Below, one piece after another: positions 55,130-64,000 of a DNA stretch of 64,000 nt. Position numbers and translations under genes: made by a program. Numbering within the stretch: position 1 is the stretch's first letter; every line of letters begins with the position of its first letter. The DNA lies in the NCBI RefSeq assembly GCF_033473495.1, contig NC_088940.1, positions 248,001 through 312,000 of the forward strand, given 5' to 3'. Source of the stretch: Cercospora beticola (Eukaryota; Ascomycota; Dothideomycetes; Mycosphaerellales; Mycosphaerellaceae). The notes below the pieces were generated by a model. It searched no databases and was not told the DNA's origin. It saw nothing but the letters and a program-made list of their open reading frames with translations.

Positions 55130-55858
55130 GGCGTACCACGGCTCTCTGAGACTGGCGATAGAAGTTGGAGTATGCTTCTTGGGATATTGGATGAGTGGTA
55201 ATGATTGGTGTGACCTTGTTGAAGGCTCGCTTGGTGTTTCGCTTTGGCTTGGTTTGTTGCTGTATCTTTCAGTGTATATTGATTGTTAGCTCACACAGCA
55301 GTAGCTTTTGGTCTGCATGCTGCCATGTGCGAGTTTGATCCTCTTGTCTTTGTCAGCTTGCGGGACAATGCTGTTCCCGTCGGCGGCAGCATTTGTAAGA
55401 TTGCGATTCCTCTCGGCGCGGTATGTGGTTTGTGCTACATTGGTCTTGCCTGCTTTTCCTGCGCGCAACTTCGGTGCCGAATTCTGAGAAGCACTATCAT
55501 CACTAAACACTCTTTTGCGTCATCGACTGGAGGCTCTGAAGTTTTCCCGAACAGTTGTTTGTCCGAAGCCCTGTGCACTTGTTCGAAGGAGGATGCATTG
55601 CTTGGATGCTTTGGTGATGGAGCTACGAACACGGAATCCTGCAGGAGCTGGCTGAAATGCAGTGCGAGAACGCCAGCGGCTTTTGGGAAAGGTGGAAGGG
55701 CGTTACCTCCGACTTTTTTGTGGATTCTCAGGTGGTTGCCCCACTTGGGGGTGCATTTAACTTGTCAACTCTCTTGCGACGTTTGGTATATTTGAGCTAA
55801 TTCCATCTCAAAACCAGCGGACCAACAGCACAAGCTTCTTCCACAAGATTGGAGCATT
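55130..55858. other. intergenic
   Basis: A 170-codon plus-strand frame (55283-55795) begins at TTG and looks like 3' flank of the disordered-protein gene; it is not called. Nothing else supported. Confidence 0.45.
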
Positions 55859-56849
55859 ATGTCGTCCTCCAACTCCATCATCATTTTCGGCCCCACGGGC
55901 AATGTTGGCCGTAATGCTGCCATCGCGGCTGGGAAACTTGGTGCGAAGGTGTTTCTTGCTATGAGGGACCCGAAGAAGACTATACCGGGATTGGATGAGA
56001 GTGAGGAGAAGAAGGGTGGGTTTGAGAGAGTTCAAGCTGATTTGACGGATTCCGAGAGCGTGAAGAAGGCTGTGAAGGATACAGGTGCGAAGAAGGCTTT
56101 CTTTTATTTGATGCATGCTGCGGGGGATCATATGAGAGGGACGATTCAGGCTTTGAAGGAGGGTGGTGTGGAGTTTGTTGTGAGTTTGCGTGTGGTTCAA
56201 ATTGATGATTGGGAAGAGTGGTATGCTGATGATCGTGTAGGTCTTTCTGAGCAGTTATACTGTCAAGGAACCTTTGGAGGATATCCCACAGCAAGATATT
56301 ATCCCTTATGGACACGCACAAGTCGAGCTTCAGCTTCTGGATATTTACGGCAAGGAGAATTTTGTGGCAATCCGACCGGGTGGTTTTGCCACTAATATCC
56401 AAATGTGGCATGGAGATGAGATTCAGAAAGGAAGTCTCAAGATACAAGCTCCAGATGCGGAATTCGACGGCATCACTGCTGAAGATATGGGCGAAGTCGC
56501 AGGAAACATCCTCGCAAAAGACCAGAAGGACGTGCATGCTGTCTACTTGTTCGGACCAAAGATGTTGAGTCGTATCGAGCAGGTCAGGATTGTGGAGAAG
56601 GCTTTGGGGAAGAAGTTTGAAATCGCAGAGATTGGAGAGGAGGAGGCTGTACAGCAGTATCTGACCAAGGGAATTCCTGAGCATTTTGCGAAGTATTTGG
56701 CGGGCAAGATGGCGGAAATTGGGGATAGTAAGGCGAGCTTTGCGGTGAAAGATTGGGAGGAGGGAGTGAAGAATGTGGAGAGGTTTACGGGGCATCCGGC
56801 TATTGGGTTTGAGGAGTGGGTGGGGAGGAACTTGGATAGGTTTAGGTGA
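55859..56849 (+). CDS. NmrA-like NAD(P)-binding protein
   Basis: Two exons, 55859-56179 and 56241-56849, with a 61-nt intron (donor GTGAGT, acceptor GTAG). The product is 309 residues and reads EFVVFLSSYTVKEPLED across the junction. The N-terminus IIIFGPTGNVGRNAAIAAGK carries the GxxGxxG dinucleotide site of the atypical short-chain dehydrogenase/NmrA group. AMRDPKK follows strand 2, as usual for NADP-preferring members. The second half has RPGGFATNIQMW and the substrate-side helices of the family. Members act as redox-sensing regulators (NmrA) or as isoflavone-reductase-like enzymes. The sequence does not decide between them. No cluster partners point to a pathway. Confidence 0.88.
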
Positions 56850-57125
56850 GCGATTGAGGACTTTTGCAGACGACTTGATGATAGATTAGGAGGAAACAGA
56901 ACAATTAGCAAGTATCGAGCGAAGTTACTTCCAGAATTCCCAGATCGGTCCGTTTCGGGCCATCACATATTCGATATACACAACAACGACATCCATCTCG
57001 GAAGCATTCCTGGCCACGGTCGGTGCAGCTCATCTCAGGCCATCGACTGTGCTACCGTGCTTGGTTGAAGCTCTGCGCTTCGTCCGTTCTTGACACTGCT
57101 CTGAGCCATTTGCTGCTAAGAAGAT

Positions 57126-59159
57126 TCACTTGATCCTCAAAGTTAGTTCGGGCCTCGGCCATTCTGTGTCGTTGACTATGCTATGGAGCAGCCTCCTGGA
57201 AGGTCCACTCGCATATACCCCATCGACCTCGACGGACTCATAACCCGTCCAGAGAACTGCCGCTAGGAAGAACGCTGTATCTCCAGAGGATCCACCACCT
57301 TCGTAGCGCAACACCAGTACAGCACGCTTGTGGTCGTTTTCCACCCCTGGCAAGGTGAACATAACATCTCCGCGCTTTATCCCATGCCCGACTCTTGAGA
57401 AACCCAATTTAGCTTTCCGCATCACATGGGTGCCCTCGTGCAGAACCATGGCGCGGAGCTTTCTGCTCCTCCCTTGAGTTTCCTTCTCGTGTATAGTACC
57501 GAGATATCGCAGTCGGCACGTCAGTATGCGATTCGTATCGATCGAACATTGCATAGATTCTCTTATCTCATTCGAACTTTCGGAAAGGACAATTTCCATG
57601 GGCGTGGGCACGAGCTTTTCGGTGAGGCAGAGTCCCCAGGATGGGAGCAGGCCAGAGAGATAGGGAGCTTTGGATGCATTACGATGCTCCCGAAGAGAAA
57701 GCAACCAGCTCACAAGGTGCTCGTTGGCCACCATATATTGCGTCAGCCTAACGCCGACTGCAAAGTCGTCGAGTCGATAATCGGGCTGGATGTTACATAA
57801 TGGATCAATACTGATGAGCGAAAACAAAATGTCGCGGCGATCAAAGCACTCCAGAGAATGACAAACGGCCAAGAGGGTGGGCAGCTGTGGGGCCGGTGCA
57901 GTCGCGCAAGAAAGTATGGAGGTCAGAGACATGCTCAAGTCGCGCAGGTTCCGGCATGTCCACTTGTGAATGTTCTGGTCACTACCGTGTAGCGTTTGGC
58001 TTGTGGTGAGTAGGGATGCCTCCAAGACGTGCATAACCTCCAGGAACTGGCTCAGGTTCACAAAAGTGTAGACGCCCCATCGAAGCTCGAGAGTGTTGTT
58101 CCGGGCATGCGAGATCTCTTGCACAACCCATCTTCTTGTGAAGTACCTGCGGCGCAAGAACAATTTTAAGATCCGAAGCGTGCGGCGAAAATTCCATGAA
58201 CGACGTAACGATAAATCGGACAAATTCATGGCAGAAGGACCGCGAGCGACCCAGTGCTCCAGGCTGATGATCTCTGAACCGGACGGCGGTCCGGCATATG
58301 TCCCAGACGTCTGCAGGCCACGACTCGATTCGGGAGGCGGTCTGTCGTTGAGATTGATTCTTATTTCTCGCAGAAGCAGCGACATGGCACGATCTTCGGC
58401 CAAGACGCCTTCTCCAAGCCAAGCCACTACTCGTGCGGCATTCTTGTATACTGCAGCCATGTTCGAGACCTGATCATTTCGCTCAGCAACGTTTCCCTGA
58501 TCAATGCAAAGAGCATCAATCCAAATCCGTAGGATCTCGTTCTCAAGTCGGAGACGGCGAAGTGCCTCAAAGAGGTTGCGGCGAATAGCAACATGTTTGT
58601 TGTGGACAAAGATCCCGCGACAAAGCGAGTTGTCGCCATTCTGCATTGCCCAGGTGTACGATAGAGCCGCGTAATTGGCATGCTCGTCGCACGGCACAAC
58701 TTCGACCTTACAGTCCAATGGCGCGACGCGCTCGTTTGAAGGCTTTACGATCAGTAGTCTTATGTATCCGCCACAGGGAAGTGCTTGATAAGGGAAGCTG
58801 TCGACGGCGGTTTTCTCAATATTCCTCTTCCTATGCCTCTGTTGCGTCTTTGACGTCCGCGGTTGCACTGAACAGCCAAGGCCTCTGCTCTTTGGGCCTT
58901 CGTTCTTGGCATAACACCTCGAACGTCGTGATCTGAATACTGCTTGGACTGTGTCTGGTTTTGGGGGAGCTGTACGGGACCACTTCAAGACAAGTCGCAG
59001 AATGTTGGAAGCTGAAGCTCAGCCTCAGAAGCTGCGTGTTACCGCCGGCTGAGCCAACGCAAATTGCGCCTCGCGGCGTTCGATGTGCAACCCATCGACG
59101 CCTTCGCTCACGTTCTCGGCACCGCTTCCTGTGAGCCAACACAAAGCCTGCACCCACAT
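57126..59159 (-). CDS. HET-domain protein, first exon tentative
   Basis: The main exon is open from 58988 to 57126. It contains a clear HET domain: YAALSYTWAMQNGD, ILRIWIDALCIDQGNVAERN and AAVYKNAARVVAWLGEG, then HARNNTLELRWGVYTF and a long C-terminal region with DRRDILFSLISID. The frame has no ATG before the SYTW block, so a further exon is needed. A workable model starts at ATG 59159, uses donor GTAACA (59042) and acceptor TGAAG (58983), and reads through without stops into SRTAPPKPDTVQ (exons 59159-59043 and 58982-57126, 657 residues). The donor is weak and the exon is unproven; loss of the original start is the alternative. HET proteins mediate non-self recognition and cell death between fused hyphae. 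Confidence 0.8.
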
Positions 59160-59253
59160 CCAGATGCACTACCAGTCGTAGCAAGCTGCCTAAGATGGAC
59201 CCACAATTCTGTGAAAGTGCCGAAAGCCTTACCAGAAGGATGTCCCATCGTAA

Positions 59254-59959
59254 CTAAACACCAGTCAGTCCATCAACAATATCCGATACGACTTTGCACA
59301 TCATGCTCGCCCACTCACGCCATTGATTCTTCCCAGTATTGCTCACTAGCAACCACCCCGAATATCCACTTGGCAGACGGTCGAGTTTGTACTTGACGTT
59401 TGGCCGGAGTGGAATGCCTTGCTCTGCCATCCAGGCTCTGGCGAGGCGTTGCTCGAAGTACAGATCGTTTCGAGTGGAGCGAGGATGGGTCGCAGCGCTG
59501 CCTATGCCGTCGCTTGCGGGCCAGACTTGGATGATGGTATAGCCTTGTGAAGCGGTTGAAGAAGAGGCGTTGTTCGATGTGCTGGAGGCACTTGGTTGTA
59601 GGTTCGATGGCATAGCGGGCGTGACTGTGATCGTGGGGCGGTTGCCACTGGGGAAAGAAGCTGAGGTTGGCTGAGGATTGTTCCGTGTGTCGTTGAATCG
59701 GAGCCTCGGGGACCCAGGAACATTCCCAATCGCCTGAGATGTCCGAATGGATGAGGATGGGGCCATGGGAGCTTGCAGAGCTAGCAACGAGTCGTAGTCA
59801 TATGGTTCAGGCTGGGAGAAGGCATCGAGGGTTTCCCGAGAGATCAGTGGGTCGTCGTAGTCAAACTCAGTACTGTCAGTCATGTCACAAAAGTGCAAGA
59901 CGCAGAGCACTCACCCCATTTTCCTGCCACTCCTCCCGATCTTGTTCGTGATCAGACAT
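59254..59959 (-). CDS. unassigned small protein
   Basis: Preferred model: exons 59959-59915 and 59865-59254 with a 49-nt intron (donor GTGAGT, acceptor ACTGAG), 218 residues, beginning MSDHEQDREEWQENG then FDYDDPLISRETLDAFSQPE. The alternative is a single exon from ATG 59883 (MTDSTEFDYDD). The middle is Ser/Asn/Pro-rich; the C-terminal 90 residues look folded (GYTIIQVWPASDG, YFEQRLARAWMAEQGIPLRP and YKLDRLPSGYSGWLLV). No family is recognised. It lies head-to-tail with the second HET gene on the same strand, about 90 bases away. Confidence 0.62.
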
Positions 59960-60743
59960 TCTGCGTTCGTGTGCAATAGACTCGATGGCGTTAGATCGTA
60001 AGGAAGGTAGCCGAGTGTGCTACGTGATACGCAAGAAGTTCTTGACCGAATCTGATCACTGCAATGTGTTTTGTTGTAGTCAAAGGGAAAAGCGATGGGC
60101 GATGTTTGTGGTCTCAACAAGTGTGAGGCACCAGTTTGCTGGCACATTTACCAATCATGACACATCTCAGAAGTGAATGAGACCACACACTGGTGAATTG
60201 TGCGGGGACCAGAGATTTCTGGGCATTCCAATGGCCAGCATGGAGTTGTACTTCTCAATTTGTTAGCTGTTAGACGCTGTACTCAAGGCGTGCCATTGTT
60301 CGCTCCAACTCAACGAACAATTCCATGTAATTTGACAAGCGTAGGCTGTGGTGTCAGTGAATGATACGCAAACCTACCAGTCTAGCAGGAGAATGGGCAG
60401 GTGGGTCTGAAATTCTCTTTGATTTGATGGATGGCTCCAGGAAATAAATTGCTGCTCAAGTTCAGACGCTTGTCTTTCAGCTCGCCTGGATCTTCGCCGT
60501 GAGGACTGCTGCGGGCTGACTCCGGCAAGCAGCTTCTTTTCCTGCACTCAGAGATGCAAATGTCCGCAGAATCTCATGAAACGTTACGCCCATTAGAAGT
60601 CCATTGAGCATGCTCTTCCGAGTATCCACTCATTGTCGTCCCGTGTACACCGATTTGGAGAACCTTTCTAGGCACCTGTCCATGCTGGAATAGAAATAAA
60701 ACCCGTATGCTCATCAATAATTTCTTGTAGAGCCTCTGATCGC
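59960..60743. other. intergenic
   Basis: Nothing supported. 3' flank of the cutinase gene and upstream region of the small-protein gene. Confidence 0.5.
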
Positions 60744-61700
60744 CTATAGGGCGTAGGCAAATGCAAAACCGATCGTTACCAGCAGTGCCGCTGTAATGCT
60801 CGCCTGCATGTCTCGGATACTGCTTGCAGCACTGTCAGAAGGCGAAGGCGCGGATGCTCCAGACATTGTTCCGCCCTCAGATGTCGTTCCATTCGAAGTG
60901 CCGTTCGCAGTCCCGTTCGAAGTACCAGTGCTGCTTCCATACCATTCTTCGATCTTTTGAACGACAAAGTCCCGTGCTTGCATACCGAACTCCTGGACGT
61001 ACACCAGATGGACAGTGATGTTGTCGAAGTTGCCGGCGCTGGCGCAGTATGGATCCAAAGCGTTGCAGTAAGCCTGTGTCCTGTTGTCCAGGCCGCTTGT
61101 CTCGAAGATGCTGGTTGCATTCCCGAATCGTTCGAACAATCCTGGCTTGGTCGAGTTTCCAACGTGTGCTGGGTTGTTCGTGATGTTGATACTCGGGTCA
61201 CCCATGGTGATGATCGCTGCTATTTTTGAAAGAACGTTGTCCGGTGCGGGCTCGGCAAGACTGCTGTTGTATGGAAAGACGCCCACGTTCTGGCCCGAGA
61301 CGTAGTCTGCCACAACTTGAGCTCCTTGTGAGTAGCCCATGAGAACAAGTGGAGCATTGTTTGGGCAATCTTGTGCGACATAGGCTTCAACTAATTCCTT
61401 CATTCCCAGGACACCATCTGATTCTGAGTTGAAGTAGTCTGTTAATGTGGCTGGGTAAACCACATACTCGGCGTTGCTTGCAGGTACGGCTTCGAGAACA
61501 AGGTCTTTGACGGCCCCGATAATGCCATATCCGAGAGGTTCCGTTGACGCTCGAGCAACAATAATGTGTGCACCTCCTTCCGATGGGCAGGCCGAGCTAG
61601 AAACATTGCTGATGGTGGAATAATTCCCCAGTTGGGCTTGGGCAACGGAGGCGGCCAGAGCCAGTACAGTCCCGGTGGTGAGGCACCTACGTGAAGGCAT
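60744..61700 (-). CDS. cutinase-family serine esterase (CE5), GPI-anchor type
   Basis: A 318-residue single-exon protein. Signal peptide to about residue 22 (MPSRRCLTTGTVLALAASVA). The catalytic domain has the cutinase marks: HIIVARASTEPLGYG, PLVLMGYSQGAQVVADYV with nucleophile Ser124, YCNALDPYCASAGNFD with the acid Asp, and ITVHLVYVQEF with the His. Cutinases and acetylxylan esterases (CE5) hydrolyse cutin or acetylated xylan outside the cell. After the domain comes a Ser/Thr/Asn/Gly-rich linker with repeated NGT units (GTSNGTANGTSNGTTSEGG) and a C-terminal hydrophobic tail (MQASITAALLVTIGFAFAYA). These look like a GPI-anchor signal, so the enzyme is probably held at the cell surface or wall. 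Several NxT sequons are present. Substrate is undetermined. Confidence 0.9.
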   Translation of the reverse strand: MPSRRCLTTGTVLALAASVAQAQLGNYSTISNVSSSACPSEGGAHIIVARASTEPLGYGIIGAVKDLVLEAVPASNAEYVVYPATLTDYFNSESDGVLGMKELVEAYVAQDCPNNAPLVLMGYSQGAQVVADYVSGQNVGVFPYNSSLAEPAPDNVLSKIAAIITMGDPSINITNNPAHVGNSTKPGLFERFGNATSIFETSGLDNRTQAYCNALDPYCASAGNFDNITVHLVYVQEFGMQARDFVVQKIEEWYGSSTGTSNGTANGTSNGTTSEGGTMSGASAPSPSDSAASSIRDMQASITAALLVTIGFAFAYAL

Positions 61701-63271
61701 TGTAATCGGAGGAGTGTCTAGGTCGCCACGGAAAGCTTCGCTTTATATACGAAGGTCCTTTGTCGAGAGAAAGAATAGTGAATGCTGGGGGGCGGGCAAA
61801 GAGGAGAGCCATCGTGACTGATATTATAACACCTACTGGCTATACGGGTATGCGAGTTCTGTACGAGCCGTGTTCTCTGCACGGCGGGCGGTACGAATCG
61901 AGGCATTTCGCCAGACAGAACCGTAGATCGTGAAGAGTGAGGAGAAGGAAGAAGCGAAGGCATTGGCGAAGTGGCCAATGAAAGTTTGAGCTTTCACAAG
62001 CGCCGAGGTCCGCAAAGAACACCGGCGCCACCGCATCCGAGATTGCCAAGATTGCTTTTCTTGCACAGCTTGACCGCACCTGTTCATGGTCTCGACTGCA
62101 ACCGAGAAATCTGGGGTTTCAGTCCTTTGGTCGTACTGGTCAATCGAGAATCTGGAGTCGACGGTCATGATGATCAAGTCGAGCCATTTGCGGCAAGACT
62201 TGATTTGTAGAGGCATTGGCCTCGCGATGACAGCGTGCAGATGTTCCTCGCGGCACCACGAGTCCTGGATGTCCAGTGCTATCGAGTGAGTCGGCATGAC
62301 AGAGACTGCTGCAGCTTTTGAATTGCGTCTCGAACTGGTTTCGTCAAGGCCTGTGTGGTTCTGAACAAATGTCGAGCATGATCCGCATCTCGGCTCTGGC
62401 GGCGCACCGCCTATCAGAAGTCAGTCTTGCCTGGATCAGTATGTGCTTCCGGCTACCTGTGAAAGTGCAATTGACCAAGAACATTGCGACTCCGGAGCGA
62501 CAGTCGAGATGTCTTGAAAGATGTGCTTTCGGAGGATGGTGCCCACCCGGTGGCTGCACAGGTCGGACGAGGACAAGGTCACAAGCTTGCACTGAGAACT
62601 GAAGCAACCAGTGTCTGCGACGTTGTTCAAGTACCCATATCTGCCGTGGACTTGGCCCTGTACTCGCTTTGAAAAGCAAGCGACAGAGCTTTATCGTGGT
62701 ACCCATCATCTGTCGGAAGTCGCCTGAGGCAGAAAGTTTCTGGAGGAGAGTTGGAGAGTTATCATTTGCACCAGTACCGCCTGAGGCTGACGAACTTCCC
62801 AGACTCGGGATTAGCAAGCCTCGCGCCGGTACCTGCACTGTATTGTAGGGCATCAATATTAGCCTTGAAGGAAAATCAAAACGAGGCCGCAGAGCTGCAC
62901 GACATGAAGACGGAGAAAGCATGCCGAACGGCTTCGAAGGCAACTATGACCGTAATGAAGAGTGGAGGCAAGAACGTCTGTAACGATCTTGCGCTTAGAT
63001 GGTGAGGCAGGAGTCGAAGCGCCGACAAATGGCACTTTCTGAATTATGCAGCTTCACTTGCTCCACCGAACCCAATAGAGTTTGTGGTCAGCAGAATGCC
63101 CCACGCGTATTCGCTCGACCATAGAAAGTAACGGAATTTAATGTCTGCACTCCAGAAAATTCGAACGATCACATCTTCCAACACACAAACACTTTGCAAG
63201 CATCGCATGCACTTCCAGCGTAAGGCTATTCCAACCACTCGCGCATAAACCTTTTCCGGTGTATCGATACA
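61701..63271. other. 1.6-kb intergenic with weak minus-strand frames
   Basis: Minus-strand frames at 62943-62344 (199 codons) and 62297-61833 (154 codons) have a moderately protein-like composition, but no motif links them and no splice pair joins them convincingly. They could be a decayed or rapidly evolving gene. Not called. Confidence 0.4.
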
Positions 63272-63997
63272 ATGGCCAAGGATCTCAACGACTATCAGCC
63301 CGTTCCAGACTATTCTAAAGCCGGTCCGCACTGGGTCCAAGCTGCGTATGAACGGGATAGATTGCAGAAAAAGTTCGACGCACACCAGGAGCATCTTCAG
63401 AAAAAGCAGGCTTTGCAGTTGAGGAGGGAACAGTTCATGAGGGATGCTTGGGAGAAGAGGAATGGGCAGAGGCAGGAAAGGAGGGGCGCTGAAGACGCTG
63501 GCGAAGGCGAGGGTGCTTCCCGGCGTGAAGTGCCGGCTGGGGAGGTGAGGGTGAAGGTGGAGGATGAGAATGAGAACGAGACTGCGCAGTTGGTGCAAGA
63601 GGAGCGTTCGTGGCAGTATCGTGGCCAGAAGAGGGCACGTGAGGAGGAGGAGCATCGCGACGTCGCGAGCAATGTTGGTCTGCCACAGATTGCGCGAAGG
63701 AATGGTCCGTCTGCTTTGCCGCCTTACCCTGGCCCCAAGCCGATCTCATCCAACGAGGCTGAATCAGATCTCTCCTCACTGCGCCAACAGCAGCAGAACG
63801 GCGTACTTGGCGCTACGGTTCTCCCGCCTCCTCCGATGCGAGCGCCTTTACATTTTCCGCCGTCGCACTACACGGCGCTGAGGACTACCGCGAACCCACA
63901 TCAGCAATCGAGCAGCAGTCGACTTCATACATCACTGCCGGGACCTAATGCTTCTCGTCATCCCTTTCCTTCCGATGTGAAAGGTGACCGACGCTGA
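63272..63997 (+). CDS. unassigned charged protein
   Basis: A 241-residue single-exon protein ending just inside the window. Residues 25-75 form a basic amphipathic helix (YERDRLQKKFDAHQEHLQKK, LRREQFMRDAWEKRNGQRQE). The centre is Glu-rich with a KRAREEEEHRD segment, and the tail is disordered, rich in Pro, Ser and Gln (SLRQQQQNG). The content suggests a nuclear or nucleic-acid-associated protein. No family is recognised. Confidence 0.62.
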   Translation: MAKDLNDYQPVPDYSKAGPHWVQAAYERDRLQKKFDAHQEHLQKKQALQLRREQFMRDAWEKRNGQRQERRGAEDAGEGEGASRREVPAGEVRVKVEDENENETAQLVQEERSWQYRGQKRAREEEEHRDVASNVGLPQIARRNGPSALPPYPGPKPISSNEAESDLSSLRQQQQNGVLGATVLPPPPMRAPLHFPPSHYTALRTTANPHQQSSSSRLHTSLPGPNASRHPFPSDVKGDRR

Positions 63998-64000
63998 AGC

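Noticed and set aside
55283..55795. 170-codon frame after the disordered-protein gene
   Set aside because: Begins at TTG, lies in the 3' flank and has no family features, although it is Cys-rich and mildly hydrophobic.
1..64000. Transposons, RIP-mutated islands, CRISPR arrays, rRNA
   Set aside because: No reverse transcriptase, transposase or integrase motifs, no long terminal or inverted repeats and no strongly AT-rich CpA-depleted islands were seen; CRISPR is not expected in a fungal nuclear genome.

Overview
The window reads as nuclear DNA of a filamentous ascomycete (Pezizomycotina). Evidence: spliceosomal introns of about 48-60 nt with GT..AG ends, HET-domain genes, a fungal class II myosin, a cutinase, a fungal YEATS subunit and a fungal-type mL60 mitoribosomal protein. 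A dothideomycete of the Mycosphaerellales/Capnodiales type is my best guess, from overall protein flavour only. I see no rRNA, tRNA, transposon or CRISPR array. Gene models below come from reading splice junctions by eye. Each spliced total is a whole number of codons unless noted.

Left part (1 to about 33 kb), mainly housekeeping genes. After a possible 3' gene end and a HET gene (378-2003) come: the NuA4/SWR1 YEATS subunit Yaf9 (2681-3499), two unassigned proteins, a head-to-head pair of the TRAPP subunit Trs20/sedlin and mitoribosomal mL60 (7050-8531), a small coiled-coil protein and an acidic unassigned protein (12332-13111). A large AlkB-type 2OG-Fe(II) oxygenase with duplicated zinc knuckles lies at 16341-20111. 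A second head-to-head pair follows: a Red1/ZFC3H1-like nuclear RNA-decay scaffold and the myosin II heavy chain (21150-32460). Two long gene-poor stretches (9593-12331 and 13112-16340) sit in this half.

Right part (about 33.5 to 64 kb), mainly secreted, membrane and accessory genes: a secreted lipocalin-like protein, a secreted Cys-rich protein with a 3 x 42-nt repeat, and a divergent sugar-transporter/GH43 pair sharing a 643-bp promoter with CreA-like and AraR/XlnR-like motifs. Next come two tandem genes for tail-anchored-like proteins, a five-exon Nudix ADP-ribose pyrophosphatase, a glycosylated multi-exon membrane protein, an epoxide-hydrolase-like enzyme with an unresolved 5' end, an NTF2-like secreted protein and an HSL-type esterase. 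Last are a long disordered protein with internal repeats, an NmrA-type NAD(P)-binding protein, a second HET gene, a GPI-anchored-type cutinase and two unassigned proteins.

The clearest functional unit is the transporter + GH43 pair: pentose polymer breakdown outside the cell plus sugar uptake, with a shared regulatory region. The most unusual protein is the AlkB-like enzyme. Ahead of a complete catalytic core it carries two zinc knuckles of identical spacing and a segment that resembles an SRA/PUA-type modified-base reader.
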